Below are positions 17,679 through 26,226 of a stretch of DNA of 64,000 bases, one piece after another (within the stretch, counting starts at the first letter, position 1; every line of letters begins with the position of its first letter). The stretch is from contig NZ_CP107942.1 of the NCBI RefSeq assembly GCF_036053395.1, positions 10,034,001-10,098,000 on the forward strand. Reading direction: 5' to 3'. The notes beneath the pieces were generated by a model. It was given only the letters and a program-made list of their open reading frames with translations, ran no database searches and had not been told where the DNA came from. A program made the translations under genes and the position numbers. Source of the DNA: Actinoplanes sp. NBC_00393 (GTDB lineage: Bacteria; Actinomycetota; Actinomycetes; Mycobacteriales; Micromonosporaceae).

Positions 17679-19763
17679 TCAGCGGTCACCGACCAGGGCG
17701 TTCAGCCCGCCGGTGCGGCGCAGTTTCTGCCAGCCCAGGCGGATGCCGCCGAGCGCGGTGAGCACCGACTGGATCAGCACGAGATACATCAGCTGGCGGT
17801 AGACGAACTGCTGCAACGGAACCAGCCAGATCGGCCGCAACTTCTCGTTGTCCAGGCGGAACGCGTAGACGGTGCTGATCACCTGGACGGCCAGCATCGC
17901 GAGCCAGGCGAGCAGGGTCTGCAACGGGTCGAGGAACAGCAGGCCGTAAAGCGCGAAGACGTCGATCAGTGGGGAGAGCAACGGGAGCAGGGTCTGGAAG
18001 AGGGCCAGGTTGAGCAGGCCGCGACGGCCGAACCGGCCACCGGCGCCGCTCTCGAACAGGGCGCGGCGGTGCTTCCACATCGCCTGCATCGTTCCGTAGC
18101 TCCAGCGGTATCGCTGGCGCCAGAGCTGCGGCATCGTGGTCGGCGCTTCGGTCCAGGCGCGCGCCTGCTCCTCGTACACGATCCGCCATCCGGCCCGGAT
18201 GATGGCGATGGTGAGGTCGGTGTCCTCGGCCAGGGTGTCGTCGCTGAGGCCGTCGACCTGCCGCAGCGCGTCCCGGCGGAAGGCGCCGATGGCGCCGGGC
18301 ACGGTGGCCATGCAGCGCATCACGTCGTACGCGCGACGGTCGATGCTGAATCCGACGACGTACTCGATGTGCTGCCAGGCGGCGAGCAGCCCGCCACGGT
18401 TGGCCACCTTGGCATTCCCGGCGACGGCGCCGATCGAGGCGTCGGCGAAAGGCTGCACGAGCAGGCGTACGGTGTCCGGCTCGAACACCGTGTCACCGTC
18501 CATCATCACCACGACCTCGGTGTCCGCCGCCGCGATGCCGGCGTTCAGCGCCGCCGGCTTCCCGCTGTTCGGTTGCCGGAGCACCGTCACGTTCGGGTGT
18601 CCGAGCGACTCGGCGATCTCCGCGGTCCCGTCGGTGGACCCGTCGTCGACCACGATGATCCGGATCGGATGGGTACTCGCCACCAGGGACCGCACGGTGT
18701 CGGCGATGCACTCCTTCTCGTTGTAGGCGGGCACGATCACGGTCACCGGTTCCGTGTACGGCGTACCCCAACCGGTCCCCGAGCGGGACCGCCGGGCGTG
18801 CCGGCGGCCCATGACCAGCATCAACACCAGGCGGCCCACGGTGAGCGCGCCGAGGATCAGCAGCAGCGCCGAGAACCAGACCGTGGTGTCGCGGGCGATC
18901 CGGACCGCGCCGACCAGGCTCGCCCCGAGCAGGTGCTCCCCGGTCGTCGCCACCGGGTTGACCGTCTCCATACCGGTGAGCGCCGCGATCGTGGTGAACG
19001 TGTAACCCTGCGCCTGCAGGGCCGGAATGACCGTGGCGAGCGCTTCGGCCGTGCCGGACCGGTCGCCGCCGCCGTCGTGGAACAGCAGGACCGCGCCCTC
19101 GCCGTTCTCCGGGGTGACCGCCTCGACGATCTCCTCGTTCGTCACGCCGGCTTCCCAGTCGCGGCTGTCCAGGTCGTTCACCACGGTCAGGTAGCCGTTC
19201 TCACCCATCTCCTCGATCACGGCCCAGTTGGTGTCGTCCAGCGCCGCGACCGTCGACGAGTACGGTGGCCGGAAGATCACGCTGGTCACCCCGGCCGCGC
19301 CGGCGAGCGCCAGCTGCGTCTCCTCGATCTCGACAGTGCGCCGCCAGTCGCTCTGGCCGGACAGCTCGGGATGGGTGAAGGTGTGGATGCCGATCTCGTG
19401 GCCCTCGTCCACGACCTGGCGGACCAGGTCCGGGTACTTGCTGATCTCCGAGCCGATCATGAAGAAGGTGGCCGGTACGTCGTACTCCGCCAGCACCTCC
19501 AGGATCTCCGCGGTGTACTCCGGATCCGGCCCGTCGTCGAAGGTCAGCACGATCTGCTTGTCCCCGGCCGCCACCGTGGTCGTCGTGCTCCCGTCGGTCT
19601 GGATGATCGGCCCGCCAGTGAGCGCCTCGTCCGGCACCTGACTGGTCTGCGACGTCGACTCGATCGCACCGTCCTGTGTGAACTCGCCCTGCACGAGACC
19701 GTTCACCATCAGGATGCTGGCGAAAAGGCTGATCAGTACGGCGAGGACGAGCCAGCGTTTCAC
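17679..19763 (-). CDS. Polysaccharide deacetylase-glycosyltransferase family 2 fusion
   Basis: This 694-residue membrane protein joins two enzymes. After an N-terminal membrane segment, residues about 68-270 form a NodB-type carbohydrate esterase 4 domain, with VLTFDDGPDPEYT (Asp76, Asp77) and the metal-binding GIHTFTHPELSG. A second membrane segment follows near residue 290. Residues about 330-600 form a processive GT2 domain with VTVIVPAYNEKE, VVDDGSTDGT, MMDGDT, the TED-like LAEDTDLT and QRYRW. Two to three further membrane segments end the protein. This equals IcaA-like synthesis and IcaB-like deacetylation of a poly-GlcNAc-type polymer in one chain. A GH18-like gene diverges 47 bases away. 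Confidence 0.92.
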   Translation of the reverse strand: MKRWLVLAVLISLFASILMVNGLVQGEFTQDGAIESTSQTSQVPDEALTGGPIIQTDGSTTTTVAAGDKQIVLTFDDGPDPEYTAEILEVLAEYDVPATFFMIGSEISKYPDLVRQVVDEGHEIGIHTFTHPELSGQSDWRRTVEIEETQLALAGAAGVTSVIFRPPYSSTVAALDDTNWAVIEEMGENGYLTVVNDLDSRDWEAGVTNEEIVEAVTPENGEGAVLLFHDGGGDRSGTAEALATVIPALQAQGYTFTTIAALTGMETVNPVATTGEHLLGASLVGAVRIARDTTVWFSALLLILGALTVGRLVLMLVMGRRHARRSRSGTGWGTPYTEPVTVIVPAYNEKECIADTVRSLVASTHPIRIIVVDDGSTDGTAEIAESLGHPNVTVLRQPNSGKPAALNAGIAAADTEVVVMMDGDTVFEPDTVRLLVQPFADASIGAVAGNAKVANRGGLLAAWQHIEYVVGFSIDRRAYDVMRCMATVPGAIGAFRRDALRQVDGLSDDTLAEDTDLTIAIIRAGWRIVYEEQARAWTEAPTTMPQLWRQRYRWSYGTMQAMWKHRRALFESGAGGRFGRRGLLNLALFQTLLPLLSPLIDVFALYGLLFLDPLQTLLAWLAMLAVQVISTVYAFRLDNEKLRPIWLVPLQQFVYRQLMYLVLIQSVLTALGGIRLGWQKLRRTGGLNALVGDR

Positions 19764-19810
19764 ATGATGCCTTTCAGGCTCGTGACAGAAAGAAGCGCAA
19801 CTCTTCGCGA

Positions 19811-20755
19811 ATGAAGCTGATAAGTCTCGTTATTGCGGTGCTCTTGTTCGTCAGCGGCTGCACGGCCGACGCCACAGCCCGCGAGAGTCCGGTGGTCGCG
19901 CCCTACGTCGACGTTGTCAGCGGCACCGCGAACATCCAGGACATCCACCGCAGAACCGGACTCACCGACTTCACGCTCGCCTTCGTCCTGGCCGACAGCG
20001 CGGGCTCGTGCACGCCGACGTGGGGCGGGACCCTGGGGCTGGGGGAGACGGCGGCGCCGGCTGACATCGCCGCGATCGGCGGCGAGGTGATCGTCGCCAC
20101 CGGGGGCGCCACCGGCACCTACCTGGAGAGCGTCTGCTCGGCGGAGGAGCTGGCCATCGCGTACGCCGAGGTGCTCGACGCCACCGGCAGCAACCACCTG
20201 GACGTCGACATCGAGCAGAAGGTCGACCCGGACCTCGTCACCGCGGCCCTGGCGAGCCTGCAGCAGAGCCGCGACACCGCGATCAGCCTCACCCTGCCGG
20301 TCGAGGGCGCCGGTCTCACCGAGGCGGGCCTCGCCCTGCTGGGCAGCGCGAAGCGGGCCGGCCTGGAGGTCACGGTGAACGCGATGACGATGAACTTCGA
20401 CTACGACGGCGACTGGGGCACGGCGATGGTCGAGGCCATCCGTGCGGTCCAGGCCGATCTGGCGACAGTTTGGCCCGAGCGCGAGATCGCCCCGATGCTC
20501 GGCGTCACCCCGATGCTCGGAGTCAACGACACCGGGCCCGTGACCACGTTGGACGCGGCCCGGACGGTGCTCACCTACGCCCAGGAACAGGGATTGGGCT
20601 TCGTCCGGTTCTGGTCGGTCAACCGGGACAACGGCGACTGCGCCGACGGCCGGCTCAGCGGCGCCTGCAGTGGCATCAGCCAGGACGAGTACGCGTTCAC
20701 GGAGCTCTTCACCATTTTCGAGGATCACGCCGGGAAAGCTAGGAACGCAGTCTGA
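19811..20755 (+). CDS. GH18-like chitinase lipoprotein
   Basis: This 314-residue protein has a signal peptide ending in the lipobox LFVSGC, so it should be anchored outside the membrane. The TIM barrel shows APYVDVV at the first strand, GEVIVATGGATGTY, and the catalytic motif HLDVDIEQK, which matches the D-x-D-x-E motif of family 18 glycoside hydrolases. The late strand FVRFWSVNRDNGDC carries the usual Trp. Bacterial GH18 proteins of this size act as chitinases or poly-GlcNAc hydrolases. It diverges from the deacetylase-glycosyltransferase fusion with only 47 bases between the starts, so the two promoters probably overlap. Confidence 0.87.
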   Translation: MKLISLVIAVLLFVSGCTADATARESPVVAPYVDVVSGTANIQDIHRRTGLTDFTLAFVLADSAGSCTPTWGGTLGLGETAAPADIAAIGGEVIVATGGATGTYLESVCSAEELAIAYAEVLDATGSNHLDVDIEQKVDPDLVTAALASLQQSRDTAISLTLPVEGAGLTEAGLALLGSAKRAGLEVTVNAMTMNFDYDGDWGTAMVEAIRAVQADLATVWPEREIAPMLGVTPMLGVNDTGPVTTLDAARTVLTYAQEQGLGFVRFWSVNRDNGDCADGRLSGACSGISQDEYAFTELFTIFEDHAGKARNAV

Positions 20756-20904
20756 GCGCGGCCTATGGCGACAGTCAGTGACCTCTGTGCGAAAAATGAC
20801 GGAAAGCGTGCCGACAATCGCTCAGCGTGATCATTTGTTCGACGATCGGGCAGCGGATGACATATCGTGCCGGGGTCGATGCTCCCCGACATACCGGGAG
20901 GATG

Positions 20905-21765
20905 ATGTTCCGCCGCTGGCACCTCGTCGCCCTGGCCCTGCTCGCGGTCCTCGCGCTGGCCTGCGAGGGAGCGGGCGGCGCCACGCCGGAGCCGACCGAT
21001 GATCCGACGACCAGGCCGGCCACCGCGCTGCCGTCCTCGATGGCCGCCCTCGGTGACTCGATCACCGCCGGGTTCGGCAGCTGCTTCGCCTTCGTCGCGT
21101 GCAGCCGCAACTCCTGGTCGACCGGGACCAGTTCCGCCGTGGACAGCCATTACCGGCGGATTCTCGAGGACAACCCGAAGATCAAGGGCGAGGCGAGCAA
21201 CTTCGCCGAGCCGGGCGCCGAGGCCGACGCCCTGGCCGGGCAGGCGACCCGGGCGGTCGAGGTGAAGGCGCAGTACGTGACCGTCCTGATCGGAGCGAAC
21301 GACGCGTGCGCCGGCTCGGTGCGGAACATGACATCGGCCGCCCAGTTCCGCAAGGAGGTCGATCGCGGGCTGGCCCGGCTGAAGCGGGGGCTGCCCAAGT
21401 CGCGGGTGCTGGTGGTCAGCATCCCGGACCTCTACCGGCTGTGGGAGCTGGGCCGCGACAACGAGCGCGCGACCCGGGTCTGGAGCCAGGGCGGGATCTG
21501 CCCGTCGATGCTGGCCGCGCCGACCTCCACGGCGGACGCCGACGAGCAGCGGCGCCGGCAGGTCCGGGACCGCATCGACGCGTACAACGAGCAGCTGCGC
21601 AAGGCGTGCCGCGCCTACGGCAAGCGCTGCCGGTGGGACGGCGGCCGGGCGCACCGGGTCCGCTTCTCGCTGGACCTGGTGAACCAGGTCGACTACTTCC
21701 ACCCCAACGTCGAGGGCCAGAACGAACTGGCCGATGTGGTCTTCCCGAGCCGATTCGGCTGGTGA
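20905..21765 (+). CDS. SGNH/GDSL hydrolase lipoprotein
   Basis: This protein of about 286 residues has a hydrophobic signal segment ending in LALAC, a plausible lipobox, then a Thr/Pro-rich linker. The SGNH blocks are visible: MAALGDSITAGF (nucleophile Ser), the conserved Gly in EASNFAEPGAEAD, VLIGANDACAG (the Asn), and VDYFHPNVEGQNELA (Asp-x-x-His). It would be an extracellular esterase or lipase. The start is uncertain: two ATG codons at 20902 and 20905 follow GGGAGG closely, and 20905 gives the better spacing. Confidence 0.86.
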   Translation: MFRRWHLVALALLAVLALACEGAGGATPEPTDDPTTRPATALPSSMAALGDSITAGFGSCFAFVACSRNSWSTGTSSAVDSHYRRILEDNPKIKGEASNFAEPGAEADALAGQATRAVEVKAQYVTVLIGANDACAGSVRNMTSAAQFRKEVDRGLARLKRGLPKSRVLVVSIPDLYRLWELGRDNERATRVWSQGGICPSMLAAPTSTADADEQRRRQVRDRIDAYNEQLRKACRAYGKRCRWDGGRAHRVRFSLDLVNQVDYFHPNVEGQNELADVVFPSRFGW

Positions 21766-21785
21766 GAGCCAGGTCGCCAGACCGT

Positions 21786-22385
21786 CTATCCGTCGCGTTC
21801 CGGGGTGACGCGGTCGCGGATGCCGTCGAGCACCGCCTCCGCGGCCCACGCGGCGGCGTCGGCGATGTCACGCGGATCCATACCGAACTCGCGGCGGAAC
21901 GTCACCCAGGTCCCGACGGAATCGAGGTGTGACAGCGCCGCGATGATCGCCCTGCGCTGTGCCGCGTCGAGGGACGGCACCTCGGCGTCCAGCAGCCGTT
22001 CGAGCTGCGCCCGGCCGGGCGACGGCGCCGCGCCGCTCACGCCTCGCATCTCCGTCTCGGCGACGACGTGCGCGAGCTCCGGCCGAGCGTCGTACCGCTG
22101 CATCGCCTCACGGATCGCCAGGGGGACGTCGAAGATCGAGTGCGACTCCTCGCGGGCGAACAGGGTCGCCTCGATCCACGCCGCGGTCGCCAGCAGCAGG
22201 TCGACGCGGGTGGGGTAGTTGCGGAACACGGTGCGCTCGGCGATGCCCGCCCGGCGCGCGATGACCCGGTAGGACACGTCGTCGCTGCCGAGCTCCTCGA
22301 TCAGTTCGGCGTAGGCGGCCAGGATCGCCGCCTGCGTGCCGCTCAGCGCCGCGACGTCCGCCGGCCCGGTCACGGCTCCGCCCAC
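21786..22385 (-). CDS. TetR family transcriptional regulator (first of a pair)
   Basis: This 199-residue regulator has an N-terminal helix-turn-helix: VSYRVIARRAGIAERTVFRN. It is clearly related to the neighbouring regulator, with the same order of motifs (DDVSYR, ERTVFRNYPTR, then a Trp-Ile-Glu after the domain), so the two are probably tandem duplicates that then diverged. Its GTG start lies inside the end of the upstream gene, overlapping by 16 bases, which implies coupled translation. An alternative GTG start lies 12 bases further in. It is the last gene of the urea-transporter and permease operon and likely regulates part of it. Confidence 0.85.
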   Translation of the reverse strand: MGGAVTGPADVAALSGTQAAILAAYAELIEELGSDDVSYRVIARRAGIAERTVFRNYPTRVDLLLATAAWIEATLFAREESHSIFDVPLAIREAMQRYDARPELAHVVAETEMRGVSGAAPSPGRAQLERLLDAEVPSLDAAQRRAIIAALSHLDSVGTWVTFRREFGMDPRDIADAAAWAAEAVLDGIRDRVTPERDG

Positions 22386-22990
22386 GTCGCGTCGGGCAGA
22401 GGCTCGGCCCGCGTCGCGTCGCGCAGAGACTCCGCCCGCGTCGCGTCGGGCAGCCTGGCGAGCACGGCGCCCACGGCGTGGTCGAACGCGTCGCAGATCT
22501 CGCCGGCATCCATGTCGAAGCCCGTGCGCAGCCGGGCCCAGAACATCGCCGACGAGAAATAGCGCAGGGACGCCGCGACCCGCCGCCGATCCCGCCGGTT
22601 GAGCGTCGGCGTCGCCACGTCGAGCATCGCCTCGATCGCCCGCGTGATGTAGGCGGGCTCGATGTCGAGCGTCGGCGAGATCGCGGAGGCCCGGGCGCCG
22701 ACGTACGCGAACGCGGGCGACGCGTCGAAGGCGCGGAAGCGCTCGTGCACGGCGGCGCAGAAATCGGACACGGTCACGAACGGCGGCAGCGGGAAGAAGG
22801 CCCGCTCGATCCAGTTCGAGAGAGCGGCGAGCAGGTGGGCACGCGTCGGGTACTGCCGGTAGATCGTGCGCTCCGAGATGCCGACCTCGTCAGCGAGGGC
22901 GCGATAGGAGATGTCGTCGAACGTGCGCTCGCGCAGCAGCACCGCGGCGCTCGCGAGAATCGCGGTCGCGGTGTCGACCGGCTCCTCCAT
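22370..22990 (-). CDS. TetR family transcriptional regulator (second of a pair)
   Basis: This 206-residue TetR protein has the DNA-binding helix-turn-helix ISYRALADEVGISERTIYRQ near residues 28-47. The ligand domain follows. The last 25 residues consist of three copies of a nine-residue unit (LPDATRAES, LRDATRAEP, LPDATWAEP), encoded by a 27-base tandem repeat, which is not usual for the family. Its ATG overlaps the permease stop by one base (TGATG), so the two are co-translated. It is paralogous to the regulator encoded next. Confidence 0.86.
   Translation of the reverse strand: MEEPVDTATAILASAAVLLRERTFDDISYRALADEVGISERTIYRQYPTRAHLLAALSNWIERAFFPLPPFVTVSDFCAAVHERFRAFDASPAFAYVGARASAISPTLDIEPAYITRAIEAMLDVATPTLNRRDRRRVAASLRYFSSAMFWARLRTGFDMDAGEICDAFDHAVGAVLARLPDATRAESLRDATRAEPLPDATWAEP
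22374..22453. repeat. 27-bp tandem repeat, about three copies
   Basis: Units at 22381-22407, 22408-22434 and a partial one at 22435-22453 differ at only a few positions, and the core CGTCGCGTCG is constant. The repeat encodes the C-terminal nine-residue repeats of the upstream TetR gene and also covers the start of the downstream TetR gene. The length is a multiple of three, so copy-number changes keep the frame. Confidence 0.8.
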
Positions 22991-24681
22991 CACGTCTCCC
23001 CCCGTCGTCGGGATGCCCTGCGGGCGGCCGCCCAGCGCGGTGGCCCGGTGACTTCCGGCGGGAGCACGTATCGATCGGAATCGTCGAGCGTGAGCGCCAG
23101 CGACGAGACGTACTGCACCTCGCCGTGCGGTCCTCTCTCGGCCGAGGCCAGCATATCCGGCCGCTCGAACGTGTAACCGGTGACATGACAGCGGAGCCGC
23201 TCGCCCGACGGGTTGCCGTCCGCGTCGAACCGGGGGGAGTCGATGCCGTCCGAGCGGCGGCGCAGGTAGTAGCGCCCCCGCGTGGCCAGGGCCGTGACCG
23301 GCGTGGCCACGAACGCGACGCCGATCGCGATGAGCACCGAGAACGGCTTGACGGCGGCGCCGAACAGCCCGGCGAAGGCGAGCAGCGACAGCACCGAGGC
23401 GAGCCCCACCGACACGAGCCCGACCGGGTTCCAGTCGTGCAGCATGCCGCGGCGGAACTCGGGAAAGCGCGGCGAGACGTGCAGCACCCACTTGTTGATC
23501 GCGATATCGGTGGCGATCGTCACCAGCCACGCCATGACGACGTTCGCGTAGAGGCTCAACACGAAGGAGATGAGGGTGAAGACGTCCAGCATCATGAGCA
23601 CGTAGGCGATCACGAGATTGAACAGCACGAAGATCGTACGGCCCGGGTAGTGCTTCGCCATCCGGGTGAAGACGTTCGACCAGGCGAGCGATCCCGAGTA
23701 CGCGTTCGTCACGTTGATCTTCACCTGCGCGACCACGATGAGCACCAGGGCGAGAACGATGGCGAGCCAGTCGGGGACGAGGGTCCGGTACATCTCGACG
23801 AACTGCTTGACCGGCTCGGTCGCCTGATGCCCGAGCGTGGGTTCGACCCGCACGAGCAGGTACACGGCGAGAAACACCCCGATCACCTGCTTGGTGCCGC
23901 TGAAGACGACCCAACCCGGGCCGGCGAACGAGAACGACATCCACCATGAGCGGGCGTTCGACGGCGTGCGCGGCGGCATGGCGCGGAGGTAGTCGATCTG
24001 CTCCGCCAGCTGCGGGGTGAGGGCGAAGCACACGGCCGCGCTGGAGACCACGGCGCCGAAGCTGACCGCGCCGTCGGAGTTGCCGGTGAACGACGTGAAG
24101 GCGCTCACCGCCTCGGGGTCGGAGACGACGATCCACAGCAGCGGAAGCAGGGCGAGGGCGAGCCACAGGGGCGTGGTCCAGAATTGCAGGCGCTCCAGCG
24201 CCCGCATGCCGTAGATGACGATCGGGATCACGACGACGGTCGAGATGAGATAGCCGAGCCACAGCGGCATCCCCGTCGCCACCCGCAGCCCCTGCGCCAT
24301 GATGGCGCCCTCCAGCGCGAAGAAGATGCAGGTGAAGCCCGCGAAGATGACGGTCGTGATGATGGAGCCGTAGTAGCCGAACCCCGAGCCCCGGGCGATG
24401 AGGTCGAGGTCGAGGTTGTAGCGGGCGGCGTAGTAGGCGACGGGCACGCCCACGATGACGATGATGACCGACGCGAACACGATGCCGAGCACGGCGTTGG
24501 CGGTGCCGTGATCGATGCCGATGCTCGCGCCGATCGAGAAGTCGGCGAGGAACGCGATGGACCCGAGGGCTGTCGCACCGACGGAGGCCGCGCTCCATCG
24601 CCGGAAGGTGCGCGGCACATAGCGGAAGGCGTAGTCCTCGAGGCTGTCCTCTGCGGCCGCGCGCGCGTTGTCCGTCGACAC
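22990..24681 (-). CDS. NCS1-type purine-cytosine permease family transporter
   Basis: This 563-residue membrane protein has about twelve hydrophobic segments and belongs to the nucleobase:cation symporter-1 family (CodB, PucI, Mhp1). The N-terminal half has GIDHGTANAVLG and ARGSGFGYYGSIIT; the sixth segment region has VSFGAVVSSAAVCFALTPQL. After the last membrane segment a hydrophilic tail of about 80 residues carries RLRCHVTGYTFERPDM, a soluble extension seen in some members. The substrate may be cytosine, a purine, allantoin or another N-rich compound. The GTG start lacks a strong ribosome binding site. It follows urtE after 56 bases and precedes two TetR genes. Confidence 0.9.
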   Translation of the reverse strand: MSTDNARAAAEDSLEDYAFRYVPRTFRRWSAASVGATALGSIAFLADFSIGASIGIDHGTANAVLGIVFASVIIVIVGVPVAYYAARYNLDLDLIARGSGFGYYGSIITTVIFAGFTCIFFALEGAIMAQGLRVATGMPLWLGYLISTVVVIPIVIYGMRALERLQFWTTPLWLALALLPLLWIVVSDPEAVSAFTSFTGNSDGAVSFGAVVSSAAVCFALTPQLAEQIDYLRAMPPRTPSNARSWWMSFSFAGPGWVVFSGTKQVIGVFLAVYLLVRVEPTLGHQATEPVKQFVEMYRTLVPDWLAIVLALVLIVVAQVKINVTNAYSGSLAWSNVFTRMAKHYPGRTIFVLFNLVIAYVLMMLDVFTLISFVLSLYANVVMAWLVTIATDIAINKWVLHVSPRFPEFRRGMLHDWNPVGLVSVGLASVLSLLAFAGLFGAAVKPFSVLIAIGVAFVATPVTALATRGRYYLRRRSDGIDSPRFDADGNPSGERLRCHVTGYTFERPDMLASAERGPHGEVQYVSSLALTLDDSDRYVLPPEVTGPPRWAAARRASRRRGET

Positions 24682-24737
24682 AGGGCATATTTGCTGTCCG
24701 GTGTTACGACGACATTGCGAGTGTGAGTCATGCCTGC

Positions 24738-25421
24738 TCAGATCGCCATGGCGGCTCGCACGGTGGAGGTGGCTGCCTTGCCACCCTCTCCGGTCTGCGT
24801 GACGGAGCCCGAGGCGAGCACGACGTAACGCTCGGCGGCCTCCAGGGCGAAGCCGATGTGCTGCTCGACGAGCAGCACGTTGATGCCCTCGCCGGCCAGC
24901 TGCATGATGGTCTGCTCGATCTCGGCGACGATCGTGGGCTGGATGCCCTCGGTCGGCTCGTCGAGGATGAGCAGCTTCGGCTCGGTGATGAGGGCGCGGG
25001 CGATCGCGAGCTGCTGGCGCTGCCCCCCGGAGAGCAGGCCCGCCTTCCGGGTGGCGAACTTCTCCAGCGCGGGGAAGCGAGCCAGCTGCGCGTCGATGAG
25101 GGCCCTGCCGCGCCGGCGCCCGTCGGCGACGAGCTGCAGATTCTCGAGCGTCGTGAGCTGGCTGAACGCCTGCTGACCCTGCGGCACGTACGCCATGCCG
25201 CGAGCGACGCGCTGGTTGGGGGCGAGCGACGTGATGTCCTCGCCCTCGAAGAGCACCCGGCCTTTCGACGGCTTGATGAGGCCGATCGCGAGACGCAGCA
25301 GGGTCGTCTTGCCGGCGCCGTTGTGGCCGAGCACGGCCACCACCTTGCCGGTCGGCACCGTCACGCCGTGCAGCACCCGCGTGCGCCCATAGCCGGCCTC
25401 GATGTCGGTGAGCTGCAGCAT
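24738..25421 (-). CDS. urtE: Urea ABC transporter ATP-binding protein UrtE
   Basis: This 227-residue ATPase starts MLQLTDIEAGYGRTRVLHGV. It has Walker A LGHNGAGKTTLL, the signature LLSGGQRQQLAIARAL, and Walker B LLILDEPTEGIQP. The EGIQP ending is characteristic of UrtE, the LivF-like member of the urea system. It would power urea uptake through UrtB/UrtC together with UrtD. It starts one base after the urtD stop. Confidence 0.93.
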   Translation of the reverse strand: MLQLTDIEAGYGRTRVLHGVTVPTGKVVAVLGHNGAGKTTLLRLAIGLIKPSKGRVLFEGEDITSLAPNQRVARGMAYVPQGQQAFSQLTTLENLQLVADGRRRGRALIDAQLARFPALEKFATRKAGLLSGGQRQQLAIARALITEPKLLILDEPTEGIQPTIVAEIEQTIMQLAGEGINVLLVEQHIGFALEAAERYVVLASGSVTQTGEGGKAATSTVRAAMAI

Positions 25422-25422
25422 G

Positions 25423-26226
25423 TCAGTCCTCCTTCGCGTTCTGCGTCACGGCTGCCGGTTCGAGCACGACCGACATCGCGGCCGTGGTGGCGGCGCCCGC
25501 GGTGCCGAGGTAGACCTGCTGCACCTTGGGGTCGGCCTGAACCTCGGCCACCGTGCCCTGCGAGAGCACCCTGCCCTGGTGCAGCACTGTCACGCGGGTG
25601 GCGAAGCGGCGCATGAAGTCCATGTCGTGCTCGACCACGAGCACGATGCGCTTCGCCGCGATGCGCTGCAGAAGCTCGCCGGTCGCGGTGCGCTCGTCCT
25701 GGCTCATGCCGGCGACGGGTTCGTCGAGCAGCAGCACCTTCGCGTCCTGCACGAGCAGCATCGCGATCTCCAGCCATTGCTTCTGGCCGTGCGACAGGAT
25801 GCCGGCCGGCGTGGCGAGTTCGCCGGTGAGCCCGGTCTCCTCCAGCGCCTGCTCGATCGACGGATCGACGCCGCGCCGGGCCCGCAGTAGCGAGGTCGAC
25901 GGGCGGTGCCGCCCGGCGGCGATGTCGAGGTTCTGCAGGACCGTGAGCTCGTCGAAGACGCTCGCGGTCTGGAAGGTACGGCCGACCCCGAGCCGTACGA
26001 TCTTGTGCACCTGCTTGCCGAGCAGCTCCTTGTCGCCGAGCTTCGCCGACCCGGTGCCCTTGGTGAGCCCGGTGATGGCGTCGATGCAGGTCGTCTTGCC
26101 GGCGCCGTTCGGACCGATGAGGAACCGGACCTCCCCGGGATGCGCGTCGAAGGAGACGCCGCCGACCGCGACGAAGCCGGAGAACTCGACCTGGAGGTCA
26201 GTGACAACGAGCGATGCGCCGGTCAC
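25423..26226 (-). CDS. urtD: Urea ABC transporter ATP-binding protein UrtD
   Basis: This 267-residue LivG-like ATPase has Walker A IGPNGAGKTTCIDAI, the TFQTASVFDELTVLQNL block, the signature LSHGQKQWLEIAMLL, and Walker B VLLLDEPVAGMSQDE. The HGQKQWLEI signature and GPNGAGKTTCID are typical of UrtD. The start overlaps the urtC stop by 4 bases. A tail of about 30 residues after the ATPase core is Ala-rich and variable. Confidence 0.94.
   Translation of the reverse strand: MTGASLVVTDLQVEFSGFVAVGGVSFDAHPGEVRFLIGPNGAGKTTCIDAITGLTKGTGSAKLGDKELLGKQVHKIVRLGVGRTFQTASVFDELTVLQNLDIAAGRHRPSTSLLRARRGVDPSIEQALEETGLTGELATPAGILSHGQKQWLEIAMLLVQDAKVLLLDEPVAGMSQDERTATGELLQRIAAKRIVLVVEHDMDFMRRFATRVTVLHQGRVLSQGTVAEVQADPKVQQVYLGTAGAATTAAMSVVLEPAAVTQNAKED

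Noticed and set aside
17472..19814. 780-codon plus-strand frame over the deacetylase-glycosyltransferase fusion
   Set aside because: The minus strand carries complete CE4 and GT2 motifs; the plus frame is an antisense shadow rich in His, Arg and Gly.
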